The notes: generated from the letters alone by a model not told the origin. A DNA stretch of 63,891 bases from an uncultured Clostridia bacterium (GCA_944390975.1 CALXRX010000009.1:1-63891); one strand, 5' to 3'; shown: positions 20,101 to 29,123, counted from the stretch's first letter. Translations and numbers: made by a program.

Positions 20101-20609
20101 TAATAGTCTTCTCCAAATATGCTTTTGTACCATAACGCAACTTTTTTTGCTTCTTCAATATCATCTTTTAAAATTGCTTGATTTACTTCTCCTGCAAGAC
20201 AAGCACTACAACAAATAAGTCCTTCATGATATTTTTCTAATATTTCTTTATCTATACGTGGTTTATAGTAAAATCCTTCAGTAAATCCCCTTGATACTAA
20301 TTTGGTTAAATTCTTATATCCTTCATTATTTTTTGCAAGTAAAATTAAATGGTTATTATAGTCTAGTCCAGCTTCTTTATTGAATCTTGACCTATTTGCT
20401 ACATATACTTCACATCCAATTATTGGTTTAATCCCTTCTTTTTTACATGCTTTATAAAAATCTATAACTCCATACATTACCCCATGGTCTGTAAGAGCTA
20501 TAGCATTCATTCCTAGCTCTTTTGCAATTAGTGGCAAGTCTTTTATTCGATTTGCTCCATCTAATAAACTATATTCACTGTGTATGTGTAAATGAACAAA
20601 ATCTGACAT
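17130..20609 (-). CDS. dnaE: DNA polymerase III alpha subunit
   Basis: A 1159-aa replicative polymerase. The PHP domain opens with HLHIHSEYSLLDGA. The polymerase core has SVGPGRGSGAGS and the catalytic PDFDVDFCYERR. An HhH region follows, and an OB fold near the C-terminus reads FAGIINSVKKKYTKTNKIMAF. An ATG 78 nt further upstream is open, but family alignment and the GGAG site support the start at 20609. It follows the XRE gene by 17 bp. Confidence 0.97.
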   Translation of the reverse strand: MSDFVHLHIHSEYSLLDGANRIKDLPLIAKELGMNAIALTDHGVMYGVIDFYKACKKEGIKPIIGCEVYVANRSRFNKEAGLDYNNHLILLAKNNEGYKNLTKLVSRGFTEGFYYKPRIDKEILEKYHEGLICCSACLAGEVNQAILKDDIEEAKKVALWYKSIFGEDYYLEIQNNGIREQVLVNQKLIELSKMLDIPVVATNDAHYSRKEDAYNHEVLLCIQTGKKMNDEDRMKFDTEELYIKSSQEMSEYFKNIPEAIQNTVKIAEKCNVEFEFGHTILPNYDVPKEFKTHYDYLKKLCQDGIEQRYGQNPSQEIVKRAEYELSVIEKMGYVDYYLIVWDYIHYAKSQGISVGPGRGSGAGSILAYAIGITDIDPIKYNLLFERFLNPERVSMPDFDVDFCYERRQEVIDYVCNKYGYDHVSQIITFGTMSARMVIRDVGRALDVPYAEADKLAKMIPNELHITIKKALEQNRELNELYETNEEIKRLIDIAMSLEGMPRQASTHACGIVITKEPVVNYVPLYVNTKDGTITTQYIMTTLEELGLLKMDFLGLRTLTVIQDAINLVKKHRNIDVKFDEAMSDPKVYKLWATGETQGIFQFESQGMTNFMKELKPDSLEDIIAGVSLYRPGPMDQIPRYIRNKLNPEHAEYTHPSLEPILNVTYGCMVYQEQVMQIVRDLAGYSLGRADIVRRAMGKKKLDVMAKEREYFIYGKLDEKGNIEIPGCIRNGIDEQSANKIFDEMAEFAKYAFNKSHAAAYAVISYRTAYLKAYYPEEFMAATLNSFLGNLDKVPAYIDECKRLKIDILKPDINRSFTKFTVDSGKIRFGLGSIKNVGIAAVDTIVAEREKNGVYTSFTDFCERMQNETVNKKCIESLIKAGAFDEFEQTRSTLMASFESIIDTIQDSSKKMLQGQVTMFDLNPEDEKVTDLKYSFTNLKEYTQKELLSMEKEMLGLYISGHPLQNMRQQIEKETTINTIQMRNAGNEEQDEMVNIQQNYKDGQIVKFAGIINSVKKKYTKTNKIMAFVTVEDLYGQAEIIVFENCYQQASNILLNDKIVLIEGRLSIREDDETKIVANKITEFGENNKSNSIIIDITNLNEEIKKKLRGAIKFFSGDKNNTAINVKDNEQIKPCGGIYITDSILEQFKELVGQDRVSRG

Positions 20610-20626
20610 TTTTTTCTCCTTTTTAT

Positions 20627-21034
20627 TTATACTAGTCCTCCTATACAAGCTGTAAAGAATAAAATTGATCCTATTCCACCAACCCAAAGAAAGATATAAC
20701 TAAATACTACAGCCCCATACATTGATAATCCAAACAAGTAACCTATAAAACGTATTATATTTTTGTGAATTACTCTTGTTCCTTCTTGAAGTGTTTGGGT
20801 TTTTACTTGTAACAATTCTTCACTTGGAATTTCATATATTTCAGATAATTTATATATTTCATCTATATTAGGAAAATCCAAGTCATGTTCCCATTTCTTT
20901 ACCTTTTTTATTGTTACTGTTTCTTTATTAAATATTTCTACTAATTCTTCAATTGAATATCCTTTTTTCTGTCTTAAATCATACAAATATGCTCCAAAAT
21001 CATTCTCTAATAATTCTTCTTTTAATTTTTTCAT
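20627..21034 (-). CDS. XRE-type HTH protein with C-terminal membrane helices
   Basis: A 135-aa protein. The helix-turn-helix domain (residues 15-77, LRQKKGYSIEELVEIFN and PNIDEIYKLSEIYEIPSEELL) is followed by two hydrophobic segments at about 92-132. It is probably a membrane-tethered regulator of unknown target. A CGGAG ribosome site precedes the ATG. It lies between rqcP and dnaE on the same strand. Confidence 0.85.
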   Translation of the reverse strand: MKKLKEELLENDFGAYLYDLRQKKGYSIEELVEIFNKETVTIKKVKKWEHDLDFPNIDEIYKLSEIYEIPSEELLQVKTQTLQEGTRVIHKNIIRFIGYLFGLSMYGAVVFSYIFLWVGGIGSILFFTACIGGLV

Positions 21035-21051
21035 GATTTTTTCTCCGATTA

Positions 21052-21288
21052 CTATAATATTTTTATTAATTCTCCTATATTTTTTCCTTGTGTGTCTGGT
21101 ATCTTTATTATTTCAAATTTTGATATTTTATCTCCGAATGCAATTTCACATATATCCCCAACTTTTACTTCATAGCTTGGTTTTACTTGTTTTCCATTAA
21201 CTATTACTCTTCCTTTATCAGCCACTTCATTTGCGACAGTTCTTCGTTTTATTACTCTTGATACTTTTAAAAATTTATCTAACCTCAT
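21052..21288 (-). CDS. rqcP: S4-domain RNA-binding protein RqcP/YabO
   Basis: A 78-aa protein made of one S4 domain: RLDKFLKVSRVIKRRTVANE and GRVIVNGKQVKPSYEVKVGD. In Firmicutes this family works with RqcH in alanine tailing of stalled nascent chains on the 50S subunit. Length fits the family. Confidence 0.92.
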   Translation of the reverse strand: MRLDKFLKVSRVIKRRTVANEVADKGRVIVNGKQVKPSYEVKVGDICEIAFGDKISKFEIIKIPDTQGKNIGELIKIL

Positions 21289-21349
21289 ATTTTTCTCCTT
21301 TTTATACTTCTATTTATATCATATTTTAATTTAATAGTAAAGATTAAAT

Positions 21350-22102
21350 CTATTTTCCTACAAATATTTGTACATACATCTTTCCATATTTATTACTACT
21401 TACTACTCCTATTCCTGTATAATTAAATGAAGAGTTTAATATATTAGCTTTATGACCAGAAGAATTCATCCATGCTTTTACAGCTGCACTATTACTAGAA
21501 TTACCTGCTATATTTTCTCCAGCTGTTTTGTATGATATTTTAAAACTTTTTAGCATATCAAAAGGGCTTCCATATGTTGGCGAGTTGTGCGAGAAATAGT
21601 TGTTATCTACCATATCTTGTGCCTTTATTCTTGCTACTCTTTGTACTTCATTGTCTATTTTTAACGCTGTTAAACCTGCTTCAGTTCTTTGGGCATTTAT
21701 TAAATTAAATACTTCTTTTTCATCACTTGTGAGGTTTGATGTTCCTTGTGTTGTACCTTGATTGGTATTATTAGAATTATTACTGTTTGGATAAATTGCT
21801 TTTACATACTGTTTACTTACAGCTCCAACGTAATCGTTATCTGTTTGAATTATATACCAATCTCCTACTCCTGCAAAAACTCTTATGTATTCATTTTTAT
21901 TAACTGTAGTAACTATATTGTATTTTGTACTTGGTCCGCTTCTTACATTTAATTTTGAAGCTGTTACTAATCCTGTAGAGAAATCTAATTTATAGTAATG
22001 TTGCATCCCATATGAATTATTAATAATTGAGAATATACAAATAATTATCATTAGCATAAATAGTATTAGTATTTTTTTCCTACTAATTTGAATTATTTTC
22101 AT
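21350..22102 (-). CDS. Secreted CAP (SCP/PR1) domain protein with SH3b domain
   Basis: A 250-aa exported protein. A signal or anchor helix covers residues 10-31. An SH3b domain follows (ASKLNVRSGPSTKYN...GDWYIIQTDN, 48-105), then a Thr/Asn-rich linker. The C-terminal CAP domain has FNLINAQRTEAGL, YFSHNSPTYGSPF, GENIAG and WMNSSGHKANIL. It resembles YkwD-type proteins found in spore formers. It is a single gene with its own start site. Confidence 0.92.
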   Translation of the reverse strand: MKIIQISRKKILILFMLMIIICIFSIINNSYGMQHYYKLDFSTGLVTASKLNVRSGPSTKYNIVTTVNKNEYIRVFAGVGDWYIIQTDNDYVGAVSKQYVKAIYPNSNNSNNTNQGTTQGTSNLTSDEKEVFNLINAQRTEAGLTALKIDNEVQRVARIKAQDMVDNNYFSHNSPTYGSPFDMLKSFKISYKTAGENIAGNSSNSAAVKAWMNSSGHKANILNSSFNYTGIGVVSSNKYGKMYVQIFVGK

Positions 22103-22187
22103 AACACTTTTCCTCCTATTATTTTCTATTTTATCCTATACGTACTACATGTACTTTATTCTTCTTTCTTTAGAGACAAATAAAAAG

Positions 22188-22234
22188 CACCTTCATAAAC
22201 TAACTCCACTAAATTGGAATAGTTTATGAAGGTG
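22188..22234 (-). terminator. Terminator of yrzB
   Basis: A perfect 15-bp stem CACCTTCATAAACTA with its complement, then CTTTTTATTT on the minus strand. Confidence 0.9.
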
Positions 22235-22263
22235 TGTTTTTTATACTTTTTTAGCAAACTATT

Positions 22264-22572
22264 TTAGTCTTCATCTACAAAATTAAATTCATCTTTAAAT
22301 TTTTCTTTGAACATTTCAAATACTTTATTTAGTGTTTCTTCATCATCAACACTAACATATGATTCTTCTTCTTCGTCATCAGTATCTTCTACTTTTAGTA
22401 TTACAACTTCTCCTTCTTCTTCATCATCTTCATCTGCTGGTAGTAATACTACATATTCTTCTCCGTCTAGTTCAACTAAATCTAAAAATTCGAATTTTAC
22501 TTCTTCTCCATTTTCATCATTCAATACAATAATATTATCTACTTCTTCTTCTGGAATATTATTTTCATCCAT
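22264..22572 (-). CDS. DUF1292 protein (YrzB-like)
   Basis: A 102-aa very acidic protein with long Asp/Glu runs. The motif GEEVKFEFLDLVELDGEEYVVLLP is typical of DUF1292/YrzB. An ATG 18 nt upstream is open, but the GGAG site between them supports the start at 22572. In related genomes it sits in the alaS-ireB-ruvX-yrzB cluster, of which the last three are here. Confidence 0.9.
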   Translation of the reverse strand: MDENNIPEEEVDNIIVLNDENGEEVKFEFLDLVELDGEEYVVLLPADEDDEEEGEVVILKVEDTDDEEEESYVSVDDEETLNKVFEMFKEKFKDEFNFVDED

Positions 22573-22700
22573 AATTATATCTCCTTTCAAATTTATTCTA
22601 TATAAATTGTATTTCTACAACGTTAATAACATTATAATTATTATTTACTACTTTATTTATGATATACTATTAATTTAAGAATTACAAGTTTTATTTTATT

Positions 22701-23123
22701 TTATTTTTTATTCATATATATCTCCAAAATATATACAGCTGAAATTGTATCTACTATATTTCTTTTTTTATTTTTATTTACATCTAAAAAATTCATAGTT
22801 TTATGTGCTGCAACAGTAGTTAATCTTTCATCTATTTCTACTATTTCTATTTTAGGAAATTTACATTTTAATTTATGAATAAATTTATTAGTTATTTCTA
22901 CTCTCTTTGAGCTTGTACCATCCATATTAAACGGCATACCAATTACAATAGTTTTTATTTCATAATTATCTACTACTTCTTGTAATCTTTTTAAAACAAT
23001 TTTATCATTTCCATTATGATGTATTGTTTCAAGTCCTTGAGCAGTAATTCCAAGAGCATCTGAAACTGCTAATCCAACTCTTGCATCTCCATAATCAATA
23101 CCTAATATGCGCATATTATTCAT
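22701..23123 (-). CDS. ruvX: Holliday junction resolvase-like RuvX/YqgF
   Basis: A 140-aa RNase H-fold nuclease, proposed to resolve junctions or process 16S rRNA 5' ends. Motifs: [18 protein letters not shown] near the N-terminus, [11 protein letters not shown] in the middle, DERLTT with catalytic acidic residues. The start overlaps the ireB stop by 8 bp, indicating coupling. Confidence 0.94.
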   Translation of the reverse strand: MNNMRILGIDYGDARVGLAVSDALGITAQGLETIHHNGNDKIVLKRLQEVVDNYEIKTIVIGMPFNMDGTSSKRVEITNKFIHKLKCKFPKIEIVEIDERLTTVAAHKTMNFLDVNKNKKRNIVDTISAVYILEIYMNKK

Positions 23124-23370
23124 CTAATCCTATATAATTTTTTACCATTTTTTCTAATAGTTCATCTCTTTCAATTTGACGAACTAAATTTCTTGCGTCT
23201 TTATGGCTTGTTATATATGTTGGATCACCTGATAATATATATCCAACAATTTGATTTATTGGATTATATCCTTTTTCTAATAATGCCTCATATACATTTT
23301 TTAAAATTTCTCTTGCTTTTACATTCTTATCTTTTTCAACAGTAAAACTCATTGTTTTATCCATATCCAT
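23116..23370 (-). CDS. ireB: IreB family regulatory phosphoprotein
   Basis: An 84-aa protein with the strongly conserved core [20 protein letters not shown] and [19 protein letters not shown]. IreB is phosphorylated by the PASTA kinase IreK in enterococci. It overlaps ruvX and lies 19 bp after the GAF gene. Confidence 0.95.
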   Translation of the reverse strand: MDMDKTMSFTVEKDKNVKAREILKNVYEALLEKGYNPINQIVGYILSGDPTYITSHKDARNLVRQIERDELLEKMVKNYIGLDE

Positions 23371-23389
23371 AATAATTACCTCCTATTAA

Positions 23390-24481
23390 TTAAATATTAT
23401 TTATATCATTTTCATTTTTATCCGCATTGTCTAAATATTCTTCTAATTTTTTAGTTACATTTTCTAGCGCTGTGCCTTTATAGTATGTTGTTAATACAAA
23501 ATTTAATTTTGGACTTGCATATCTAGGCTCTTCTTCATCATCTTCCATTAATACTTCTTCTATTTTTAAGTTTTCAATATTGTTTTTCAAATCTTGAACA
23601 AATTCTACTACACCTTCAATATTTACTCCTGAAAATATAATTACAAATTTAGGTCCCATATATCGTACAAATACATATTCAGATGATATACTTTGGCTTA
23701 TATAGTTACTTAGTTCTGTAATAACTTCATTTCCTGTTTGCCTATTATATTCTTCATTTATTTTTTCTAGATTTGTTATTCTAAACATACATACTGTTGA
23801 AGTAGTATATTTATCAATAATTTTTTTACCTTGTCCATATAAATATTCTGCTGAATTTAAATTTGAAAATAAATCTTTTCTTGAAATATTTTCTACAGTA
23901 TTTTGATATGAAATTGTTTTGTATACAGCTATAATATTTTCTTTTACTACTTCTAAAATTGTTGTATCTATTTTATCAAAAGCATGTGGCTCTCCACTTT
24001 CAATAATCCAATACCCTATATATACATTATCTATATATAGTGGAAAAAACATAGCTGACCTTGCTCTTCCAAATTCCATAGTTTGATATGGTAATCTTTC
24101 ATTCTCGTTATTTACTGTAATGTATTTTGGAGTAGCTGTAGATATACTGTCTTTAAATATTTCTTGATTATGAAGATTTCTTAATGCTTCCCAATGTTGT
24201 TCTTTTACATTTGATGCTTTTACTGCATATTCTGCTCCATCAAACATTACAATTGTAGAATATTTTATATCATATTTTTCAATTAATATGTCATTTATTT
24301 TTTTTATTTTTTCATCTACAGATGAATACTCACCTATAGTGTTCATAAAGTCTTGTAATACATTTAATCCTGTAATTTTTTGATTAATATTGTTAAAATT
24401 TTGTATTCTTTTATATATGATTATATTATATATCATAAGTGCTATAATTATTACTACAAGTAATACTAATACATATGCCAC
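23390..24481 (-). CDS. Membrane GAF domain protein with degenerate GGDEF domain
   Basis: A 363-aa protein. A helix at 3-24 anchors it, a GAF-like domain covers about 45-195 and a C-terminal diguanylate-cyclase-like fold about 205-355. Where active enzymes have GG[DE]EF the sequence reads RYMGPKFVIIF, so catalytic activity is unlikely and it may be a receptor or scaffold. It lies 27 bp downstream of the CpaE-like gene and upstream of ireB in one run of genes. Confidence 0.72.
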   Translation of the reverse strand: MAYVLVLLVVIIIALMIYNIIIYKRIQNFNNINQKITGLNVLQDFMNTIGEYSSVDEKIKKINDILIEKYDIKYSTIVMFDGAEYAVKASNVKEQHWEALRNLHNQEIFKDSISTATPKYITVNNENERLPYQTMEFGRARSAMFFPLYIDNVYIGYWIIESGEPHAFDKIDTTILEVVKENIIAVYKTISYQNTVENISRKDLFSNLNSAEYLYGQGKKIIDKYTTSTVCMFRITNLEKINEEYNRQTGNEVITELSNYISQSISSEYVFVRYMGPKFVIIFSGVNIEGVVEFVQDLKNNIENLKIEEVLMEDDEEEPRYASPKLNFVLTTYYKGTALENVTKKLEEYLDNADKNENDINNI

Positions 24482-24507
24482 GATATCACCTCTTGTATTA
24501 TATATTA

Positions 24508-26733
24508 TTAAAATTTTCTTTTCATTTGTTCTAATGTATTACTCATTTGAGATGAGAAAGTATCTTTTTCTTGATATGTCTCAAGTGGTCTATATTTATT
24601 GCTTAGTAATGGATATACCATATTTCCAAGTTGTTTTAGTGCTTGCATAAATGTTTTAGAATATCCATTTAAAGAAACCTTACAATTTACTAGCCCTTCT
24701 AAGTATTTTGCATATACTTGTTCATCAAATGGTATTGTACAATATTTTATATTGTCTTTATTAAATAATTCTGTCATGAATGACATTGCTGGATCATTAT
24801 AATATGACATTCCACCTATTATAACTTTAGAATTTAAGCTTTTTATTCTTAATTCTTTATTTATTACCGCTCTCATTTTTTCTTGTACAAGTATGTTTTT
24901 TGCTTTTAGTTCTCTTAAAAATGCTGTTAATGGTTGTATTGTTAAAATATCCATGCTTTGTACTAAATAAATTTCTTGTGCATTTTCAAAGAAAGGAAGT
25001 GGTGTATCAAAATCACAATCTATTAGTATTAAAGAATGATTTTTTACAAGTGTTGTTAATACTGCTCCTATATCTAATTGTTCATCTTCTGTTGGAAGTG
25101 ATGTATATACTGTTAAATTTTTATTTGCTTTTATTCCTTCTGGTATTCCTTTTTCTAAATTTGACATACAATTAAATGCTATTTTTCTTAATTCTTCTTC
25201 ATTTTTTGTATATATATAATATGAATTTTTGTTTTTTGTCATATCTAAAATTGCTGTTTTTATTCCCATACTTGAAAATAACTCACCTAAGTTATTTACT
25301 AAAAATGTAGTTCCATTTTTGCTAGTTCCCACAAAAGAGACTATTTTTTTATCTCTTGTTAATAAGTTTTCTATATTTATATCTTGAGAATTGTTTCCTT
25401 GTTTCATTATTTCATTATGGTATGATTCAGGTTGGTATTGTTCATAGACATTTGTGTTTGGCATTACTGACTCTTCATAATTATTTATTGGTTTTTCTTC
25501 CTCTTCTACTTCTTCAAAGCCTGGTAATACTGCACTAGGAATTTCTTCTGGAGTAAAATTTTCTTCTAGACCTGGTAATACAGCATTATCCTCTTCTTGT
25601 TCTCCTAAATCAAATAAGTTAACACCTGTTACTTCTTCTTCTGGTGTAATTTCTTCTACTACTTTTTTAGGTCTACCTCTGCCTCTTTTTGGTGTTACAA
25701 CTTTATTTTCAGTTTCTTCTTCTACAACTTTCTTAGGTCTACCTCTACCTCTTTTTTGCTGTTGAATATTTTCTTCTATTACTTTTTCATTTTGCACTTC
25801 TTTTGTTATATTTTGTTCTTCTTGTTCTACTTTTCTTGTTTCTTGAGGCTTTACTTGCTGCTGTTGTTTTGTTTCTACTGGTTTGCTTAATTTAGTTACT
25901 TTTTTTGTATTAACTGCTGAAGGAACAACTACTGGTTTTGTCATTTTTGGTTTGTTTAATTGATTTTCAATAAAGTCAATTTTTAGTGCATCTTCCTTTT
26001 TTTCTTCTTTTTTTGGTGTTTTCCTAACTGTTCCACCTGCAAAAGACATTATAGATTGATATTTTGGTGATTCTGTTTCTAAAACTGCTTTTACATTTAA
26101 TGGTAAAAATTTTATTATTACTCTTAATTGTGCATCTGTATATTGTGCAGCTATATTATTAAAGCTTTCTACATATGCTTCTTCATTTTTGCCTAGTTTT
26201 TTGTAATGAGCACGTATATTTTGTATTTCTACTTCACTTACTGTATCTTCATTTTCTTCTTGATATGTTGCATCTTCAGATTCAATTTTATAATACATTT
26301 TTGCTTCTTTTTTTGTACGTGGTTTTCTTATTAGCTTGCAAACTTCTTCAATGCTTCTATCTTGTCCTAGTAAAGCACTATATACACCAATACTAAATAG
26401 TTTAACTAATAATTGTTCTGATTTTGCTCTTCTATCTGAACATATTAATATTATTGGTGTATCCCCACCTTCTGTATCTGCTGCTTCATCACTAATACTG
26501 TCTAATTTATCAAATAGGAATCTATCGATTGCTTCATAATCGTTGTTTGCAAATGGCTCTAAATCCTCACTTATAACAATTCTATCATAAGTTTTATCTC
26601 TTTGTATTTCTTTTAATATTGCATTAAAGTAATAAACATTTTTATAAGATATAATTTCTTTATAATCTTTTTGATATTTTTTTACTATTGATTCTGATAT
26701 ATTTTCATTACTAACTGCAAATAAAACTTTCAT
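24508..26733 (-). CDS. CpaE-like receiver/P-loop protein with two AT-hook-like motifs
   Basis: A 741-aa protein. Residues 1-140 resemble a receiver fold lacking a clear phospho-Asp. Residues 240-450 are low complexity and include two KRGRGRPKK motifs (327-335 and 349-357) of AT-hook type, plus repeated AVLPG-[LF]-EE. From about 460 a MinD/ParA-like ATPase domain follows, with a deviant P-loop VGTSKNGTTF (468-477) in place of KGGxGKT and LILIDCDFDTPL as Walker B. CpaE-like proteins place pili or other surface machines. No other Tad genes are seen here. Gene order: small membrane protein, this gene, GAF protein. Confidence 0.75.
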   Translation of the reverse strand: MKVLFAVSNENISESIVKKYQKDYKEIISYKNVYYFNAILKEIQRDKTYDRIVISEDLEPFANNDYEAIDRFLFDKLDSISDEAADTEGGDTPIILICSDRRAKSEQLLVKLFSIGVYSALLGQDRSIEEVCKLIRKPRTKKEAKMYYKIESEDATYQEENEDTVSEVEIQNIRAHYKKLGKNEEAYVESFNNIAAQYTDAQLRVIIKFLPLNVKAVLETESPKYQSIMSFAGGTVRKTPKKEEKKEDALKIDFIENQLNKPKMTKPVVVPSAVNTKKVTKLSKPVETKQQQQVKPQETRKVEQEEQNITKEVQNEKVIEENIQQQKRGRGRPKKVVEEETENKVVTPKRGRGRPKKVVEEITPEEEVTGVNLFDLGEQEEDNAVLPGLEENFTPEEIPSAVLPGFEEVEEEEKPINNYEESVMPNTNVYEQYQPESYHNEIMKQGNNSQDINIENLLTRDKKIVSFVGTSKNGTTFLVNNLGELFSSMGIKTAILDMTKNKNSYYIYTKNEEELRKIAFNCMSNLEKGIPEGIKANKNLTVYTSLPTEDEQLDIGAVLTTLVKNHSLILIDCDFDTPLPFFENAQEIYLVQSMDILTIQPLTAFLRELKAKNILVQEKMRAVINKELRIKSLNSKVIIGGMSYYNDPAMSFMTELFNKDNIKYCTIPFDEQVYAKYLEGLVNCKVSLNGYSKTFMQALKQLGNMVYPLLSNKYRPLETYQEKDTFSSQMSNTLEQMKRKF

Positions 26734-26753
26734 TAGTTATTTCCTCCAAATAA

Positions 26754-27152
26754 TTAATTTCTGAAGCCTTTTACTACAATTGCAAAAACAAGTGGTAATA
26801 CTTGACATATTACAAATATAGTTACAAAGCTTACAATTAAGAAAAGTCCTCTATCATGAACATCTAATTTTCTGATACCTATTACATATTGCCAAATAGC
26901 TCCTACTGCAATTCCTACAAAGCAAAGTGGTATACTATATATACGAACTTTATTTAATATGTATGCTGTAAGTCCATATGCTTCTGAGCCATATGCTTCT
27001 GTATAATCTTCTAATTCATTTAATTCTTTTTCTTTTATTTCTACTAATTGTCCTGCTGATGTTCCTTCTAATATATTTTCTGATGTAGCATAAACAGAAT
27101 AGCTAAAAAATACGCTTATTACTACGAATAAAGCAACTACTATTTTTTTCAT
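26754..27152 (-). CDS. Small exported membrane protein, unknown
   Basis: A 132-aa protein with a signal peptide (1-22, cleavage near YATSE), an acidic segment and two membrane helices (about 74-92 and 104-128). It precedes the CpaE-like gene by 20 bp, so they probably work together. No known domain. Confidence 0.75.
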   Translation of the reverse strand: MKKIVVALFVVISVFFSYSVYATSENILEGTSAGQLVEIKEKELNELEDYTEAYGSEAYGLTAYILNKVRIYSIPLCFVGIAVGAIWQYVIGIRKLDVHDRGLFLIVSFVTIFVICQVLPLVFAIVVKGFRN

Positions 27153-27236
27153 TACATTTCATGCCCCTTCCAATTTTTATATGGTTAAATGTTATTTTTT
27201 ACTTATAATATCATACAATACAATTAATAAAATATC

Positions 27237-27277
27237 AAGAATTTAAGACAAAGTTTTTTACTTTGTCTTAAATTCTT
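27237..27277 (-). terminator. Terminator of the SEDS-like gene
   Basis: An 18-bp stem beginning AAGAATTTAAGACAAAGT with its complement; T-rich tract on the minus strand. Confidence 0.9.
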
Positions 27278-27284
27278 AAATAGT

Positions 27285-28664
27285 TTATTTAGTTTTATAC
27301 GTTGCAGTAGTTAATATTATAATATCTTTTCTTCTATAAATTGATAATATTAATGCTAAACTCATCATGTTTACAACTAAATTTGCCCCACCATACGAAA
27401 TGAATGGTAAATTAAAACTTGATTCAATCCATAAGTTTAAGTTCATTAGAATATTTAATATGCTTTGCAACATGTACATACTTGCTATGCCTATTATAAG
27501 TAATTTTCCATAATTATCTTTTATTTTTATTGCATTTATAATTAATTTTATACTTAATGCCAAAACAGCTATAATAATTGATATGCTAACTACCCATCCA
27601 TAATGTGCTAAAAGTGATATAAAAGCAAATTCTGTTCCTTCATCAAACATATTTATTGCTTCACTTTTATTTCTTGCTTCTCCAAACATATTAGCAGATT
27701 CAATAATTTTTTCTCTGTTTAATGCGAGCCATCCTCCACCTTCTGAATCAATTTCAGGATTTAGTGTAACTGCTAATCTATTCCATCTAAATGAAGATAT
27801 TCCCATTACTTGTATAAATAAAAATGACACTAAAACTATTACTGTTCCCCACAATATCGCTATTCTTCTAAGTTTATTTTTATTTAATTCATTTATTTTT
27901 GTTGTGGTAATTATTAAGTATACTGTTCCTAATATTAATGCTGAACTTATTGAAGGAATACTTGATAAAAGTAATAATGAAAACATACTAAGTACTATAA
28001 TTTTTATTAATTCTATATTTATTTTTCTTTTTATATATTTTGAAAGTATTTCTTCTAATTTACTTTCTTTATTTAAATTATTTATAAAGCCTACAAATGA
28101 TATTATATACAGCGGAACGGCAATTACTGTTGGTGAAAATGTAATTGCTCCAATTCTTAAATGTGCTATTCCTCCTATGTCATTTCTTATGCATAAAGAA
28201 AAAATAATTAATATTGTTGCAATTAAATAAAGTAGATTAGAATATTTAGTTATTTTAGTATAGTTTATAAAATAGATTACTATACTAAATGTAATTCCAA
28301 TAATTAAACATATAAAATATTTTCCTATATTGCTTTGTGTTACATAACCATTTAATCCATTTTCTATTCTTGTTAAAACTACTAAAAATCCAAAACATAG
28401 TAATATACCTACAATTAATAATAGCTTCCAATCTAATTTAGGCTTATGTATTTTGTTTAGTTTTCTTCCAACTTCCTCTGCATTTCCCATTACTTCAACT
28501 GCTTTTTGTTCAGCTTCTGTTTGTGTTAATCCTTCTTCTATATAGTTTTCTTTAACTTCTTGTATATGAGTTTCTAATTCTTCTGAGATATCTTTTCTTA
28601 TTGGTTTATATTTTATTTGGCTACATACTTTTTCTAAAAAATCTTTAATTTGCAAATGAAACAC
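27285..28664 (-). CDS. SEDS-family (FtsW/RodA/SpoVE-like) protein with N-terminal HAAS/permease-prefix domain
   Basis: A 459-aa membrane protein. Residues 1-75 match the HAAS/DUF1700-type prefix (RKDISEELETHIQEVKENYIEEGLTQ followed by EAEQKAVEVMG). About ten helices of SEDS type follow. The conserved late block is recognisable but divergent (DEGTEFAFISLLAHYGW, SFNLPFISYGG). The usual GARRW...QPSE block is shortened to HLRIGAITFSPT, so glycosyltransferase activity is uncertain. It overlaps the PadR gene by 20 bp. PadR-HAAS pairs are common, but a SEDS domain as the output is unusual. Confidence 0.85.
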   Translation of the reverse strand: MFHLQIKDFLEKVCSQIKYKPIRKDISEELETHIQEVKENYIEEGLTQTEAEQKAVEVMGNAEEVGRKLNKIHKPKLDWKLLLIVGILLCFGFLVVLTRIENGLNGYVTQSNIGKYFICLIIGITFSIVIYFINYTKITKYSNLLYLIATILIIFSLCIRNDIGGIAHLRIGAITFSPTVIAVPLYIISFVGFINNLNKESKLEEILSKYIKRKINIELIKIIVLSMFSLLLLSSIPSISSALILGTVYLIITTTKINELNKNKLRRIAILWGTVIVLVSFLFIQVMGISSFRWNRLAVTLNPEIDSEGGGWLALNREKIIESANMFGEARNKSEAINMFDEGTEFAFISLLAHYGWVVSISIIIAVLALSIKLIINAIKIKDNYGKLLIIGIASMYMLQSILNILMNLNLWIESSFNLPFISYGGANLVVNMMSLALILSIYRRKDIIILTTATYKTK

Positions 28665-28983
28665 CTCCTAAAACATGGTTTACACCTGTACTGAAAGTTT
28701 TCCATTCTTCTTTTTTTTCTTTTAATTGCTTCTTCCCTTTTTGAGTGATTGAATAATATTTCCTTTTTTTGCTGGCTGTTTCATCCCAATAAGATATAAC
28801 AAGTTCTTTTTCTTCTAATGCATGTAATATTGGATATAAAGTTCCTTCCTTTAACTCAAATACATTTTTAGATTTTTCTTTTAAGCTTTTAATCATTTGA
28901 TATCCATACATGTTTTCTTTTTCTAATAAATTTAGTATTAACATTGTAGTACTTCCTTTTAATAATTCTTTATCTACTTTCAT
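28645..28983 (-). CDS. PadR-family transcription regulator
   Basis: A 112-aa winged-helix repressor: LLKGSTTMLILNLLEKENMYGYQMI, LKEGTLYPILHALEEK and KKRKYYSITQKGKKQL are the standard PadR blocks. It heads the operon with the HAAS-SEDS gene and probably represses its own promoter at 29027-29055, where an ATACA-TGTAT palindrome overlaps the -10 box. Confidence 0.94.
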   Translation of the reverse strand: MKVDKELLKGSTTMLILNLLEKENMYGYQMIKSLKEKSKNVFELKEGTLYPILHALEEKELVISYWDETASKKRKYYSITQKGKKQLKEKKEEWKTFSTGVNHVLGGVSFAN

Positions 28984-29022
28984 TTTTTCCTCCTTTTATA
29001 CATAGTAATTCGATGCATTTTT

Positions 29023-29055
29023 ATACATTGTATATCTATGCATAAAAATTGTCAA
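29023..29055 (-). promoter_or_regulatory. PadR operon promoter with overlapping palindromic operator
   Basis: Minus strand TTGACA (29050-29055), 17-nt spacer, TACAAT (29027-29032). The palindrome ATACAATGTAT overlaps the -10 box and fits PadR-type ATAC-GTAT operators. Flanking ATGCAT repeats are also present. Confidence 0.7.
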
Positions 29056-29070
29056 GTGTTTTTTTAATAA

Positions 29071-29123
29071 AAAATTCAATACAGCCGTTATAGGAATTCT
29101 CCTTTAACGACTGTATTGAATTA
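29071..29123 (-). terminator. Terminator of the 29127 gene
   Basis: AATTCAATACAG/CTGTATTGAATT arms extended by GTTA/TAAC, T-rich on the minus strand. Confidence 0.85.
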
